64,000 bases of DNA from an uncultured Clostridia bacterium (lineage in GTDB: Bacteria; Bacillota; Clostridia; Oscillospirales; Acutalibacteraceae), in the NCBI GenBank assembly GCA_947169745.1, contig CAMVQZ010000001.1, forward strand, positions 62,001-126,000, read 5' to 3'. The notes under the pieces are model-generated. The model did no database searches. It had not been told where the DNA came from and saw only the letters and a program-made list of their open reading frames with translations. Position numbers and translations under genes: made by a program. How positions within the stretch are numbered: the first letter of the stretch is position 1; each line of letters begins with the position of its first letter. Shown here piece by piece: positions 48,602-57,943 of the stretch.

Positions 48602-49035
48602 TACAGATCATCCTCCTCATATACAGCACAATTATCCGGCGTCTCATAAACAGTTACGGAGCGGACAGGAAGAGCTGTATCTCTGAGCTTAATAAAGATA
48701 ATACGGGCAAAATTCTCAGCAGTGGGACGTACATCTAATTCTACCAGTTTGAAGTTTTCATCCTTAAGAGCAAGAATCGTACTATCCTTAAGGGATCCTT
48801 TTTCATATATCAACGAATGGTCAAATCCAGCTGCTATTTCTCTTAGTACACCTTTAATATCACCGAAATCGACAAGCATTCCCCTCTGGCTGCCTGAATT
48901 TCTTAAGTCCTTTCCACAGAATACAGCCTCAACGACCCATCTGTGTCCGTGGATATTGGCGCATTTTCCTTCATAGCCCGAAAGGAAATGTGCACTGTCA
49001 AATGATGCCGAACACTTTAAACTATACATTATCAT
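48601..49035 (-). CDS. queD: 6-carboxy-5,6,7,8-tetrahydropterin synthase
   Basis: SASFDSAHFLSGYEGKCANIHGHRW, MLVDFGDIKGVL, PTAENFARII. Confidence 0.94.
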   Translation of the reverse strand: MIMYSLKCSASFDSAHFLSGYEGKCANIHGHRWVVEAVFCGKDLRNSGSQRGMLVDFGDIKGVLREIAAGFDHSLIYEKGSLKDSTILALKDENFKLVELDVRPTAENFARIIFIKLRDTALPVRSVTVYETPDNCAVYEEDDL

Positions 49036-49043
49036 CACCAAAC

Positions 49044-49070
49044 AAAAAACGCCTACAAATACGCAGGCGC
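49044..49070 (-). terminator. Terminator-like hairpin immediately upstream of queD
   Basis: Minus strand CGCCTGCGTATTTGTAGGCG followed by TTTTTTG. Confidence 0.7.
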
Positions 49071-49107
49071 AAAATTTTAGAATGATCTTTCAGATCACAT
49101 TGCCCTG

Positions 49108-49146
49108 GTTTTGTTTTACGACAGGATGGCGCAAACGAACTGTCGT
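49108..49146 (-). promoter_or_regulatory. Candidate preQ1-I riboswitch aptamer
   Basis: Minus strand ACGACAG-TTC-GTT-TGCGCCATC-CTGTCGT-AAAACAA-AACC: stem, TTC loop, A-rich tail and GTT/AAC pseudoknot match the preQ1-I layout. Confidence 0.65.
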
Positions 49147-49170
49147 ATTCTTTTTTATCGGTTATAATAA

Positions 49171-49201
49171 GATCGGCAGCCGCTTTCGCCTGCTGCCGAT
49201 C
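49171..49201 (-). terminator. Hairpin downstream of tRNA-Ser
   Basis: GATCGGCAGC...GCTGCCGATC, perfect 10-bp stem; T-poor tail. Confidence 0.55.
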
Positions 49202-49202
49202 C

Positions 49203-49292
49203 TGGCGGAGGACAAGGGATTCGAACCCTCGCGCCGGTTCCCCGACCTACTCCCTTAGCAGGGGAGCCCCTTCACCACTTGGGTAATCCTCC
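49203..49292 (-). tRNA. tRNA-Ser (GCT)
   Basis: GGAGGAT acceptor, loop CTGCTAA, long variable arm, GGTTCGAATCC, encoded CCA. Confidence 0.93.
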
Positions 49293-49312
49293 ATCCGGTG
49301 AATAATAATAAA

Positions 49313-49340
49313 TATCCCGATACCCGAAGATATCGGGATA
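49313..49340. terminator. Hairpin between tRNA-Ser genes
   Basis: TATCCCGATA-CCCGAAGA-TATCGGGATA perfect 10-bp stem. Confidence 0.5.
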
Positions 49341-49348
49341 CTATATGA

Positions 49349-49434
49349 CGGAGAGGATGGGATTCGAACCCATGTGTCCTTGCGGACAAACGGTTTTCAA
49401 GACCGCCTCGTTATGACCACTTCGATACCTCTCC
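49349..49434 (-). tRNA. tRNA-Ser (TGA)
   Basis: GGAGAGG acceptor, loop CTTGAAA, long variable arm, GGTTCGAATCC. Confidence 0.93.
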
Positions 49435-49504
49435 ATGTTTCGCAGGTAACTCCCTGCGACTTATATATAATATCATAATTAAAACATAATGTCAAGTATA
49501 TTTT

Positions 49505-49745
49505 TATAAAAAATCAGAAATCAGAAACGCAAAGCGTAAAGTCGCACAATTGCTCCTTTCATTCGCTCGTTTATATTTGTTGATACTCTCGTGGCGCGTC
49601 ATCCGGCGTCGCTGCGCCTCAGAAAATACTAGTACCATATTCATCCGTCCTCGCAGGTTGATATTCGCAACAGATTTTATTCTGACTTCCGGCATTTCAC
49701 TCTCCTGGCAGCATGCGCATGCTATGCGTTATCTGATTTGGTTCT
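49505..49745 (+). repeat. Dispersed intergenic repeat, diverged copy
   Basis: CATTCGCTCG...CGTGGCGCGTCATCCGGCGTCGCTGCGCCTC...TTATTCTGACTTCCGGCATTTCACT. Confidence 0.75.
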
Positions 49746-49772
49746 CATAGACTGACAGTATAATCAGCTATA

Positions 49773-50402
49773 TCATAAAGATGAAATAATATCTGCATAA
49801 CTGCTGATAAGACTGACCGCCGTCTTTTTATCATACTGAGCTGAGTTTATACACAGATCATAATTTAATGCGCTATCCCAGTCTTTCCCTGTGTAGTACT
49901 TGAAATACTCTCTTCTATGTCTGTTGATGTCATTGATAGTTTTTTCTGCCTCTGATTCTGAAATAGACAGTTTTTCCATAACGTTCCTGATACAATAATC
50001 CTTCGGCGCCCAGATAAAAACTTTGATAAGCTTATGACCGGTATCTTTAAGGGTATAGTTGGCACATCTGCCGATTACAACACAATCCCCTCTCGATGCA
50101 AGATCCTTTATGACTGTTGATTGATATTTAAAAATATTTTCCCTGGAACTGAATTTTCTTGTCTCAGGCGGTATCAGTTTTTTTCCCATAGCAGCGACTC
50201 TGTCAATAAATTTAGGTTTTACAAACTCATCGTTTTCTGAAAAAATCTTAGGATCAACGCCACTCTTATCCGAGGCAAGATATATAATGTTTCTGTCATA
50301 ATATGGAACGCCTCTGAATTCAGCAAGTTCCTTACCTATTGTCCTTCCGCCGCTTCCATAGCTTCTTGCAATTGTGATTATTGTATTGCTCATTTTTAAC
50401 AC
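49773..50402 (-). CDS. Cytidylate kinase-like family protein
   Basis: ITIARSYGSGGRTIGKELAEFRGVPYYDRNII, VIGRCANYTL. Confidence 0.88.
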   Translation of the reverse strand: MLKMSNTIITIARSYGSGGRTIGKELAEFRGVPYYDRNIIYLASDKSGVDPKIFSENDEFVKPKFIDRVAAMGKKLIPPETRKFSSRENIFKYQSTVIKDLASRGDCVVIGRCANYTLKDTGHKLIKVFIWAPKDYCIRNVMEKLSISESEAEKTINDINRHRREYFKYYTGKDWDSALNYDLCINSAQYDKKTAVSLISSYADIISSL

Positions 50403-50629
50403 CCGCCATCAAATAAAAAACTGGATATTCTTTCCTACCTACTTAATATTCTACAAGGAAAACTAACAAAGGTCAACATTTTCGACAAAAATTTATTTTG
50501 TAGACATTATTATTATATATTCTATACAATTCGCATCTGTAAAATATATGTATAAATACTTCCGCATTGATAATAATAATATCATAATAATTATTCGGAG
50601 ATAATTCCGGAAAAAAGGAGTTTTTTACC

Positions 50630-51049
50630 ATGAAATATATTATCAGCCTATTCTTTGCTCTGACTTTGTGCCTCGGACTTACTGCCTGCAAGACAAATAC
50701 AAATGATCAGGCAAACACCTCTGCAACTTCAAGCAGTTCAGATACAAAAAATGATATTGCAAAAACTCGTACAGATGAAGCTGCAGATGGAAAAGTTACA
50801 GACAAAAACGGTATTATCGGTGACGGCGATAATGAAGGAAATGCTGTTTCAGAGATCGTTGATGATGCTGTAAGCGGAGCTGAAAGCATTGCGGATAATG
50901 CAGCCGAAGGTCTTGGAAGTACAGCCGAAGATATTAATGAAGGAGTACAAAGCACTGTAAGTGATGTCCGGAGCAAAACGGAAAGCACCGTCGAAGATCT
51001 GAGAAACAGCGCTGATGAATCAAGTGAATTGGACAGTAAAACCGAATAA
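50630..51049 (+). CDS. Putative lipoprotein, hypothetical
   Basis: Signal peptide with lipobox LGLTAC; strong upstream SD (AAAGGAG). Confidence 0.65.
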   Translation: MKYIISLFFALTLCLGLTACKTNTNDQANTSATSSSSDTKNDIAKTRTDEAADGKVTDKNGIIGDGDNEGNAVSEIVDDAVSGAESIADNAAEGLGSTAEDINEGVQSTVSDVRSKTESTVEDLRNSADESSELDSKTE

Positions 51050-51056
51050 ATAATTG

Positions 51057-51123
51057 AGTGCCGCTCTGATAAAGCTAATTACATTTATTTGTAATTGTTG
51101 CTATATCAAAGCGGCACTTTTTA
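51057..51123 (+). terminator. Rho-independent terminator
   Basis: AGTGCCGCT...AGCGGCACT with inner AATTACA/TGTAATT stem, followed by TTTTT. Confidence 0.75.
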
Positions 51124-51220
51124 TCAGCAGGTATTATTTCTTCTTAGATGTCATAGCATTAATTATCCGATTTCCAGATAACTACGAAAATAATAATGAC
51201 CCGATCCGAAAGGAGAAATA

Positions 51221-52048
51221 ATGCTTACTGTTCTGAATGTCGAGAAACAAACCAGTAAAAACCTGAAAAACAAAATTTCATCCCTGATAATAAGAGATAA
51301 AATTGACGGTGAAATTAAGGATGCGGCTGGAATTTCCGTATTATACATCAACTATTGTCTTAGACGGGGAAACATAAACTTTGAAAAGATTTATAATGAA
51401 TGTATCGGGAGAACAAAAACCATACTCTGCAGTGAGGACCTTAATCTTTTTAATACCAGGTTCAAAAGATTCAATGACAACAGCTTTAAAATAAAAATGA
51501 TGGAAAACTATATACGTTGTATACTTGACAAAGCCGATCCGGATCCTGCAGGTACAATAATAACATACTACGATAAAAAAGCTGAGCATCCGGGTTTTAT
51601 TACAGATTTGCTGAAATACACTTCAAATCTTAATATCCTGACAGAAATGCCAAAATTTTATGAAAATGAGGCTGCGAGGATTAACAATGAATATGGAGTC
51701 AATATCTCTGTATACGACTGTAAGGAAAGCATATCGCTGAAGGGTATTGTAGTATCTCCGGATGAGATAAATATTCCCCTGAGAACCACGGGGATGACAG
51801 TAGTTTTTACAACAGAAGAGCCGAAAGCAACCGTGCCGGGAACTGTAATCACTGATTACAAGTTTATCTTTCCTGACGAGTATAAAGAGCTTATCGATGA
51901 AAAAACGGATAAGACATATTTTCTTTCTGCTCTGTATAGCATTTACGGAATAGAAAAACTGGGTGATATTATCCCATTTTGCTGTAAAAATAAGTATGAA
52001 AGCTACACAGAGGATCATCTTATCAAGTGCATACTTGCATCAGTTTGA
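51221..52048 (+). CDS. Hypothetical protein
   Basis: Full-length 275-aa ORF with SD AAAGGAG; no recognised family. Confidence 0.65.
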   Translation: MLTVLNVEKQTSKNLKNKISSLIIRDKIDGEIKDAAGISVLYINYCLRRGNINFEKIYNECIGRTKTILCSEDLNLFNTRFKRFNDNSFKIKMMENYIRCILDKADPDPAGTIITYYDKKAEHPGFITDLLKYTSNLNILTEMPKFYENEAARINNEYGVNISVYDCKESISLKGIVVSPDEINIPLRTTGMTVVFTTEEPKATVPGTVITDYKFIFPDEYKELIDEKTDKTYFLSALYSIYGIEKLGDIIPFCCKNKYESYTEDHLIKCILASV

Positions 52049-52052
52049 AAAA

Positions 52053-52083
52053 ACGCTGACAGGTTCAAAAGCTGTCAGCGTTA
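52053..52083. terminator. Terminator between convergent genes
   Basis: AACGCTGACAG...CTGTCAGCGTT. Confidence 0.75.
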
Positions 52084-52102
52084 AAAACGGATTTTTCAGT
52101 AT

Positions 52103-53023
52103 TTATGTATTTTTGATCTTATTTAAAAAATCAGTAAAGTATTCAGGCAGATCTGATGAAAGAGTGATGGTCTCCCCTGATCTGGGATGTGTGAAAGAAA
52201 TAAAATATGCATGAAGGCACTGCCCGCAAAGGGATTTAATAACTTTTTTAGGCCCATAAACAGCATCTCCTGCAACCGGATGACCTATATGAGACATATG
52301 TACTCTTATCTGATGAGTTCTTCCTGTTTCAAGCTTTAGTTCCAGATGCGTAAATCCGTTATATCTTCCTAAAACCTTGTAATGAGTAACAGCATTTTTT
52401 GAATTTTTATAGATCACTGTCATTTTTTTTCTGTCTACCGGGTGCCGTCCGATAGGAGCATCTATTGTTCCTTCATCATCCTTTATGTTCCCATAAACTA
52501 CAGCCTGATATTTTCTTGTAAAGCTGTGAGCTTTTATCTGCTCGGCAAGAAGCCTGTGGGAATTATCATTTTTTGCAACAATAAGAAGTCCGCTCGTATC
52601 CTTGTCTATTCTGTGAACTATACCAGGTCTCAGAACACCATTTATCCCTGAAAGGCTGTCCCCACAATGAAAAAGAACAGCATTTACAAGAGTCCCGTTA
52701 TAGTTTCCTGCAGCAGGATGGACAACCATCCCCTTTGGTTTATCAACCACTAAAAGATCCTCATCTTCATATAATATGCTCAGAGGAATATCCTCAGGAG
52801 CAGCTTCCAGAGCAACAGGATCAGGTACTGTCAGTATTACAACATCCCCGTTTTTTAGTTTATAATTCTTGGAAGGATTAATGCCGTTTACAGTACAGCA
52901 TCCGTTTTCTATCATTTTCTGAACAGACGACCGGGTCAGGCTTTCATCTTTATTTGCAAGGAATACATCAAGTCTTTTCCCCTCAGAAGAATCATCCGCT
53001 TTAAGTTCAAGCTTATTCATCAT
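52103..53023 (-). CDS. RluA-family pseudouridine synthase
   Basis: S4-type N-terminus, VVDKPKGMVVHPAAGNYNGTLVNAVLFH, GIVHRIDKDTSGLLIVAKN, GRTHQIRVHMSHIGHPV. Confidence 0.94.
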   Translation of the reverse strand: MMNKLELKADDSSEGKRLDVFLANKDESLTRSSVQKMIENGCCTVNGINPSKNYKLKNGDVVILTVPDPVALEAAPEDIPLSILYEDEDLLVVDKPKGMVVHPAAGNYNGTLVNAVLFHCGDSLSGINGVLRPGIVHRIDKDTSGLLIVAKNDNSHRLLAEQIKAHSFTRKYQAVVYGNIKDDEGTIDAPIGRHPVDRKKMTVIYKNSKNAVTHYKVLGRYNGFTHLELKLETGRTHQIRVHMSHIGHPVAGDAVYGPKKVIKSLCGQCLHAYFISFTHPRSGETITLSSDLPEYFTDFLNKIKNT

Positions 53024-53504
53024 CTGAGTCTCCTTCCGATACACGGGACTTTTCTTTTGATTCAGGCAAGAGAATAATGCTGAGAATAAATAATGCAGCA
53101 CCTATTGTTATGCAATAATCTGCAAAGTTACAGATTGGAGGGAAAAATGAAAAGGAAATATAATCTATTACAACTCCTCTGAATAATCTATCCCATAGAT
53201 TACCGATACCGCCACCGATAATCAGAATAATAGATGCAGTAAACAGCTTTCCGGAGAAACGTTTTGTAATCAGCAGAAAAAGAAAAACTGCAATCAGTGC
53301 AATTGTAATAACAGCAAAAATAAGTGTTGCATTCTGGAAGATTCCAAAAGCGGCACCTTTGTTTTCGGAATAAACAAAGGACAAAAGACCATCAATAATT
53401 GTAACTCTTCCATCAGGAGAGAGATTTGAATAAATAAAATATTTTATCACCTGATCTATAATAACGATCAAGGCGGATAATATAATCACGATGCCTAAAA
53501 CCAT
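53013..53504 (-). CDS. lspA: Signal peptidase II
   Basis: IDQVIKYFI, ENKGAAFGIF, GGGIGNLWDRLFRGVVIDYI, FADYCITIGA. Confidence 0.95.
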   Translation of the reverse strand: MVLGIVIILSALIVIIDQVIKYFIYSNLSPDGRVTIIDGLLSFVYSENKGAAFGIFQNATLIFAVITIALIAVFLFLLITKRFSGKLFTASIILIIGGGIGNLWDRLFRGVVIDYISFSFFPPICNFADYCITIGAALFILSIILLPESKEKSRVSEGDSDDE

Positions 53505-53527
53505 ATAATTTCCTTTCCGTTCATTTA

Positions 53528-53687
53528 ATACTAATATTCGACAGAACACTTTAATATCTTTGGCGTTAAATTCTGCATAACTTCGTTATCGTCCTTGCTT
53601 GGCGTCAGCCAAGCGGTGTCCTCTGCCTCGTTCTGCAAAATTTACCGCTCAAATCTCTAATTAAAGCATCTTATCGAATATTAGTAT
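53528..53687. mobile_element. MITE-like palindromic element (160 bp)
   Basis: Perfect 14-bp TIRs ATACTAATATTCGA/TCGAATATTAGTAT, arms remain similar inward; central GCTTGGC-GTCA-GCCAAGC. Confidence 0.7.
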
Positions 53688-53691
53688 AACA

Positions 53692-53716
53692 AAGCGGTGT
53701 AGAAAATACACCGCTT
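53692..53716. terminator. Terminator-like hairpin downstream of ileS
   Basis: AAGCGGTGT-AGAAAAT-ACACCGCTT. Confidence 0.6.
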
Positions 53717-53737
53717 CATAATGTTTATTACAAATTA

Positions 53738-56530
53738 TTAATCGGAGATCATCTCAGCCATGGAATTGATAACGCCTGCACAGCGACTGCAGAGCGTTGG
53801 GTGTTCAGGAACTGAACCAACAGTTTTACTGAATATCCAGCAGCGCTCGCACTTTTCGCCGTCTGCATGTGCAACCTCAACCTGAAGATCGTCACAGTTA
53901 TCTTCAACAAGCTCCACGCAAGATACGATAAATGCGGCAGAAAGTTCTTTTTCAGCTGATCTGAGGAAATCCAGCTGTTCCCCTTTACATTTAAGCACTA
54001 TTTTAGCTTCAAGTGATGAACGTATAGCCTTGCTTTTTATCTGAGGCTCCAGAGCCTTTTTTACGATATCTCTAATCTCATGGATTCTGTCCCACATAGC
54101 GACAAAATCTTCATCAATAACGATGCCTGTCTTTTCCGGCATATCATTGAAAAGAACATTCTCAGAATTTGCTGAGGCGTCATGAGGCATATACTGCCAG
54201 ATCTCATCAGCGGTATAAACAAGTATCGGAGAAACAAGTCGTGCCATTGCATCAAGTATCTTATAAATTGCTGTCTGTGCAGCACGTCTTTCAATGCTGT
54301 CTGATTTTTCTGTATAGAGCCTGTCTTTGAGAACATCAAAATAGAAGTTACTCATATCAACTACACAGAAATTATGCAGAGCCTGATACACTATATGAAA
54401 ATCATATGTATCGTAAGCCTTGCGTACCTTATCATTAAGCTCATCAAGCTTCATCAGAGCCCACTTGTCGATGGGAAGAAGGTCATCTATAGATACCATA
54501 TCTTTATCGGGATCAAAATCACTGATATTGCCCAGGATATATCGTGCTGTATTTCTGATCTTTCTGTATGCCTCGCTAAGCTGAGCAAGTATTTCCTTTG
54601 AAATACGGACATCCGCCTGATAATCAGTAGAAGAAACCCAGAGTCTGAGAATATCGGCACCATACTGTGCAATTACCTCTGCGGGCTCTATTCCATTACC
54701 AAGGGATTTTGACATCTTTCTTCCCTGACCGTCAACGACCCAGCCGTGAGTAACAACAGTTTTATATGGAGCACAGCCTCTTGAAGCAACAGAGGTAAGA
54801 AGTGATGACTGGAACCAGCCTCTGTACTGATCTGCACCTTCAAGATAAAGATCAGCCGGCCACTTGAGATAAGGACGTGATTCACAGACTGCTATGTGTG
54901 AAACACCTGAATCAAACCAGACGTCCATTATATCTTTTTCCTTATCAAATTCCTTGCATCCACACTTTGAACAAGACAGACCCTCGGGAACAAGCTCGGA
55001 AGCATCCTTTGCATACCATATATCAGAACCGTGCTCTCCGAAGAGACGAGCAACATGGAGCATTGCTGATTTATCCATTACCGGCTCTCCGCAATCCTTG
55101 CAGAAGAAAATCGGAATCGGAACACCCCATTTTCTCTGACGGGATATACACCAGTCTTTGCGTTCGCGAACCATTGAAGTGATCCTGTCTTCACCCCATG
55201 CAGGCACCCATTCTATTTTCTTTATCTCATCTACAGCGTTTTCCTTTATATCGTCAACGGAGCAGAACCACTGCTTTGTAGCACGGAAAAGAACAGGATT
55301 CTTACATCTCCAGCAGTGAGGATACTGATGGATGATCTTTTTAAGAGCAAAAAGAGCACCTGTCTTTTCAAGATATTCTGCAATCGGTTTATTGGAATCA
55401 TCTGTTTTCAAGCCAGCAAACATTCCGGCTTCTTCTGTAAGTACGCCCTGTGCATCAACCGGAACTACCATTGGAAGCTCAGGGTAATTTCTGCATACAT
55501 TATAGTCATCAACACCATGACCAGGAGCAGTATGAACACAGCCTGTTCCGCTTTCAAGTGTAACATGCTCTCCGACGATAACCATAGAAGTTCTGTCAAT
55601 AAAAGGATGAGCAGTTTTCATATATTCAAGCTCACTGCCCTTTATTGTTCCGATAACCTCATAATCCTCTTTACCAGCAGCTTCCATAGCCGCAGCGTAA
55701 AGCTCCTCAGCCATAACATAATACTCGCCGTCACACTTGATGAGGCTGTAATTGAATCGGGGACCAACGCAAATAGCTACATTTGCCGGAAGGGTCCAGG
55801 TTGTAGTTGTCCAGATAACAAAATAAGTGTTCTTAAGCTCTGCTCCCATAGAAGTAAGCTTTCCCATATCATCAGTAACTTTGAATTTAACATATATCGA
55901 ATGACAAGGATCCTCTGCATATTCTATCTCTGCTTCAGCAAGAGCAGTCTGACAATCGGGACACCAGTAAACAGGCTTTAGACCTCTGTAGATATAACCC
56001 TTACTTGCCATTTCGGCAAATATTTCAATCTGTTTCTCTTCAAAATCATGAGTAAGTGTGATATAAGGATTATCCCACTCTCCGATACCGCCCAGGCGCT
56101 TGAACTGCTCTCTCTGTCCGTTGATATATGTAGTAGCAAATTCACGGCAGATCTTTCTGAGCTCTACATCAGAGATCTCATCGCTGCTGCTGACGCCGGC
56201 CTTCTGACGAGCCTTAAGTTCAGTCGGGAGACCATGAGTATCCCAGCCCGGAACATACGGAGATTTAAAGCCGGTCATATTCTTATATCTGACAATTATA
56301 TCCTTAAGGGTCTTATTGAGCGCATGGCCCAGATGTATGTCACCATTGGCATATGGAGGACCATCATGAAGCACGTACAGGGGCTTACCTTCGTTAAGCT
56401 CCATAAGCCGCTCGTAAGTTTTATTATCCTGCCATCTTTTAAGTGTAACCGGTTCCGATTTAGGTAATCCTGCTCTCATCGGGAAATCTGTTTTTGGCAG
56501 ATTCAGTGTTTTGTTATAATCCTGGGGCAT
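53738..56530 (-). CDS. ileS: Isoleucyl-tRNA synthetase
   Basis: DGPPYANGDIHLGHALNKTLKDI, KMSKSLGN, C-terminal Zn CERCW...CSRC. Confidence 0.98.
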   Translation of the reverse strand: MPQDYNKTLNLPKTDFPMRAGLPKSEPVTLKRWQDNKTYERLMELNEGKPLYVLHDGPPYANGDIHLGHALNKTLKDIIVRYKNMTGFKSPYVPGWDTHGLPTELKARQKAGVSSSDEISDVELRKICREFATTYINGQREQFKRLGGIGEWDNPYITLTHDFEEKQIEIFAEMASKGYIYRGLKPVYWCPDCQTALAEAEIEYAEDPCHSIYVKFKVTDDMGKLTSMGAELKNTYFVIWTTTTWTLPANVAICVGPRFNYSLIKCDGEYYVMAEELYAAAMEAAGKEDYEVIGTIKGSELEYMKTAHPFIDRTSMVIVGEHVTLESGTGCVHTAPGHGVDDYNVCRNYPELPMVVPVDAQGVLTEEAGMFAGLKTDDSNKPIAEYLEKTGALFALKKIIHQYPHCWRCKNPVLFRATKQWFCSVDDIKENAVDEIKKIEWVPAWGEDRITSMVRERKDWCISRQRKWGVPIPIFFCKDCGEPVMDKSAMLHVARLFGEHGSDIWYAKDASELVPEGLSCSKCGCKEFDKEKDIMDVWFDSGVSHIAVCESRPYLKWPADLYLEGADQYRGWFQSSLLTSVASRGCAPYKTVVTHGWVVDGQGRKMSKSLGNGIEPAEVIAQYGADILRLWVSSTDYQADVRISKEILAQLSEAYRKIRNTARYILGNISDFDPDKDMVSIDDLLPIDKWALMKLDELNDKVRKAYDTYDFHIVYQALHNFCVVDMSNFYFDVLKDRLYTEKSDSIERRAAQTAIYKILDAMARLVSPILVYTADEIWQYMPHDASANSENVLFNDMPEKTGIVIDEDFVAMWDRIHEIRDIVKKALEPQIKSKAIRSSLEAKIVLKCKGEQLDFLRSAEKELSAAFIVSCVELVEDNCDDLQVEVAHADGEKCERCWIFSKTVGSVPEHPTLCSRCAGVINSMAEMISD

Positions 56531-56574
56531 TATTTTCTCTCCTCTTTATAGTTTTATTCCATTTTACAAGTCCA

Positions 56575-56602
56575 AAATCCGACACGGATGTGTCGGATAT
56601 GA
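56575..56602 (-). terminator. Terminator downstream of divIVA
   Basis: ATCCGACAC-ATCC-GTGTCGGAT followed by TTT on minus strand. Confidence 0.65.
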
Positions 56603-56681
56603 TGGAATATAGGTCATGCATAAAAACAACAGCTACCGTTGCAGCTGCGACATTCAATTGTCATAAAAGATATGATAAAAA

Positions 56682-57398
56682 TTATTCTTTCATATCATTG
56701 CTGCTTGATGAACTGATGTCATTATCAGAAGAAATATCCGCGGAATCCTCAGAAGAAGAATCGCTGTCAGCTCCTGAAAGAACTACCGGACGATTTCCTT
56801 CAGCAGGAGGGAATTTTTCATCAAGTTCCTTCTGCTGCTTTTTAAAATCTTCAGCCTTTGACATAGAGTTTATTATATTCAGGTGCTGTTTATATGACTG
56901 GATAAGTGAATTTCTGAATTTATTGGCTTCGCCCATGATCCTGATAATATTCTTTTTCTGTGCATCAAGGATCCTGTTATTCTCATCAATCTTCTCCGAA
57001 GATTCTCTGAGAGCCTTATTCATGACCTCTTCGATCTTCGCATCTGTTTCAGCATTAAGCTTATCGGTTCTCTCCTTAGCTTCCCTGACGAGCTTTTCAG
57101 CTTCGGCCTGAGCCTCGCTTACAGTCTTTTCGGACTTTTCATTAGCTTCGTCAATAATTTTCTTAGCCGTGATCTGAGCAGTGATAAGCGCGTTCTGAAC
57201 GCCTTCCTCTTTTTCCTTGTATTTCTGGATATCTTTATTCTGCGAATCTATTCGGCTTTCAAGCTCTTTATTCGCAAGCTCAAGGCTTCTGACTTTGTCA
57301 ATAACCTTATCTACAAAAGAATCAACATCTTCTATTTTATATCCGCTAAGACCAGCTTTACGGAAAGTTATGTTTTCGATTTCTTCCAAAGTAAGCAT
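56682..57398 (-). CDS. divIVA: DivIVA domain protein
   Basis: MLTLEEIENITFRKAGLSGYKIEDVDSFVDKVIDKVRSLE then coiled coil. Confidence 0.9.
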   Translation of the reverse strand: MLTLEEIENITFRKAGLSGYKIEDVDSFVDKVIDKVRSLELANKELESRIDSQNKDIQKYKEKEEGVQNALITAQITAKKIIDEANEKSEKTVSEAQAEAEKLVREAKERTDKLNAETDAKIEEVMNKALRESSEKIDENNRILDAQKKNIIRIMGEANKFRNSLIQSYKQHLNIINSMSKAEDFKKQQKELDEKFPPAEGNRPVVLSGADSDSSSEDSADISSDNDISSSSSNDMKE

Positions 57399-57456
57399 AG
57401 AAAAATCCTTTCTTCATTATTTAAAGTCCGCGGTTAAAGCTATATAATTATCATTA

Positions 57457-57924
57457 TCAGAAATATACATTGTCGCTGCCGACTTCATCCATTGCATCCT
57501 GTCCTGAAAGGGTTACATTACTCGGCATGATAATAAAAGTATCTTCGGCAACCTTTTTAACGTTACCGCTGTTTGCATAGGCTACACCGCCAAGAAAATC
57601 AATAATTCTTCTTGAAACATCCTTGTTTGTATCCTCAACATTAAGAATGACTGTATTTCTCTTCATGAGCTCATCTGCCATCTCTTTTACGGTCTGATCA
57701 AATGCTTCCGGCTTAAAGAGTACGAACTGTACGCTTGCGCTGTCATGCATATTGATGACGTTGTTGCTTGCTGAGGAATCTGTATCATCTGCAGGTTCAT
57801 CATAATCCATTTCAGAATCAGAATCTACATCCATAGCCTCATCCTCTTCATAGTAATCATCGTAAGCTACTTCTTCCTCGGGCTGCTTAAGAATGCTCTT
57901 GAATTTTCCCATTATGTTTGCCAT
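57457..57924 (-). CDS. sepF: Cell division protein SepF
   Basis: VILNVEDTNKDVSRRIIDFLGGVAYANSGNVKKVAEDTFIIMPSNV; start at ATG 57924. Confidence 0.93.
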   Translation of the reverse strand: MANIMGKFKSILKQPEEEVAYDDYYEEDEAMDVDSDSEMDYDEPADDTDSSASNNVINMHDSASVQFVLFKPEAFDQTVKEMADELMKRNTVILNVEDTNKDVSRRIIDFLGGVAYANSGNVKKVAEDTFIIMPSNVTLSGQDAMDEVGSDNVYF

Positions 57925-57943
57925 TTTAATTTCCTCCTGTTTA

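Noticed and set aside
49504-49750. ORFs at 49504..49695 (-) and 49550..49750 (+)
   Set aside because: Lie inside a repeat copy; spurious translations on both strands.
55316-56467. Long antisense ORFs inside ileS (55316..55981, 56048..56467)
   Set aside because: Antisense to a highly conserved gene; protein sequence shows no recognisable domain.
56531-56681. T-box riboswitch upstream of ileS
   Set aside because: No T-box antiterminator sequence (GGTGGNACCGCG) was found; hairpins there fit the divIVA terminator.
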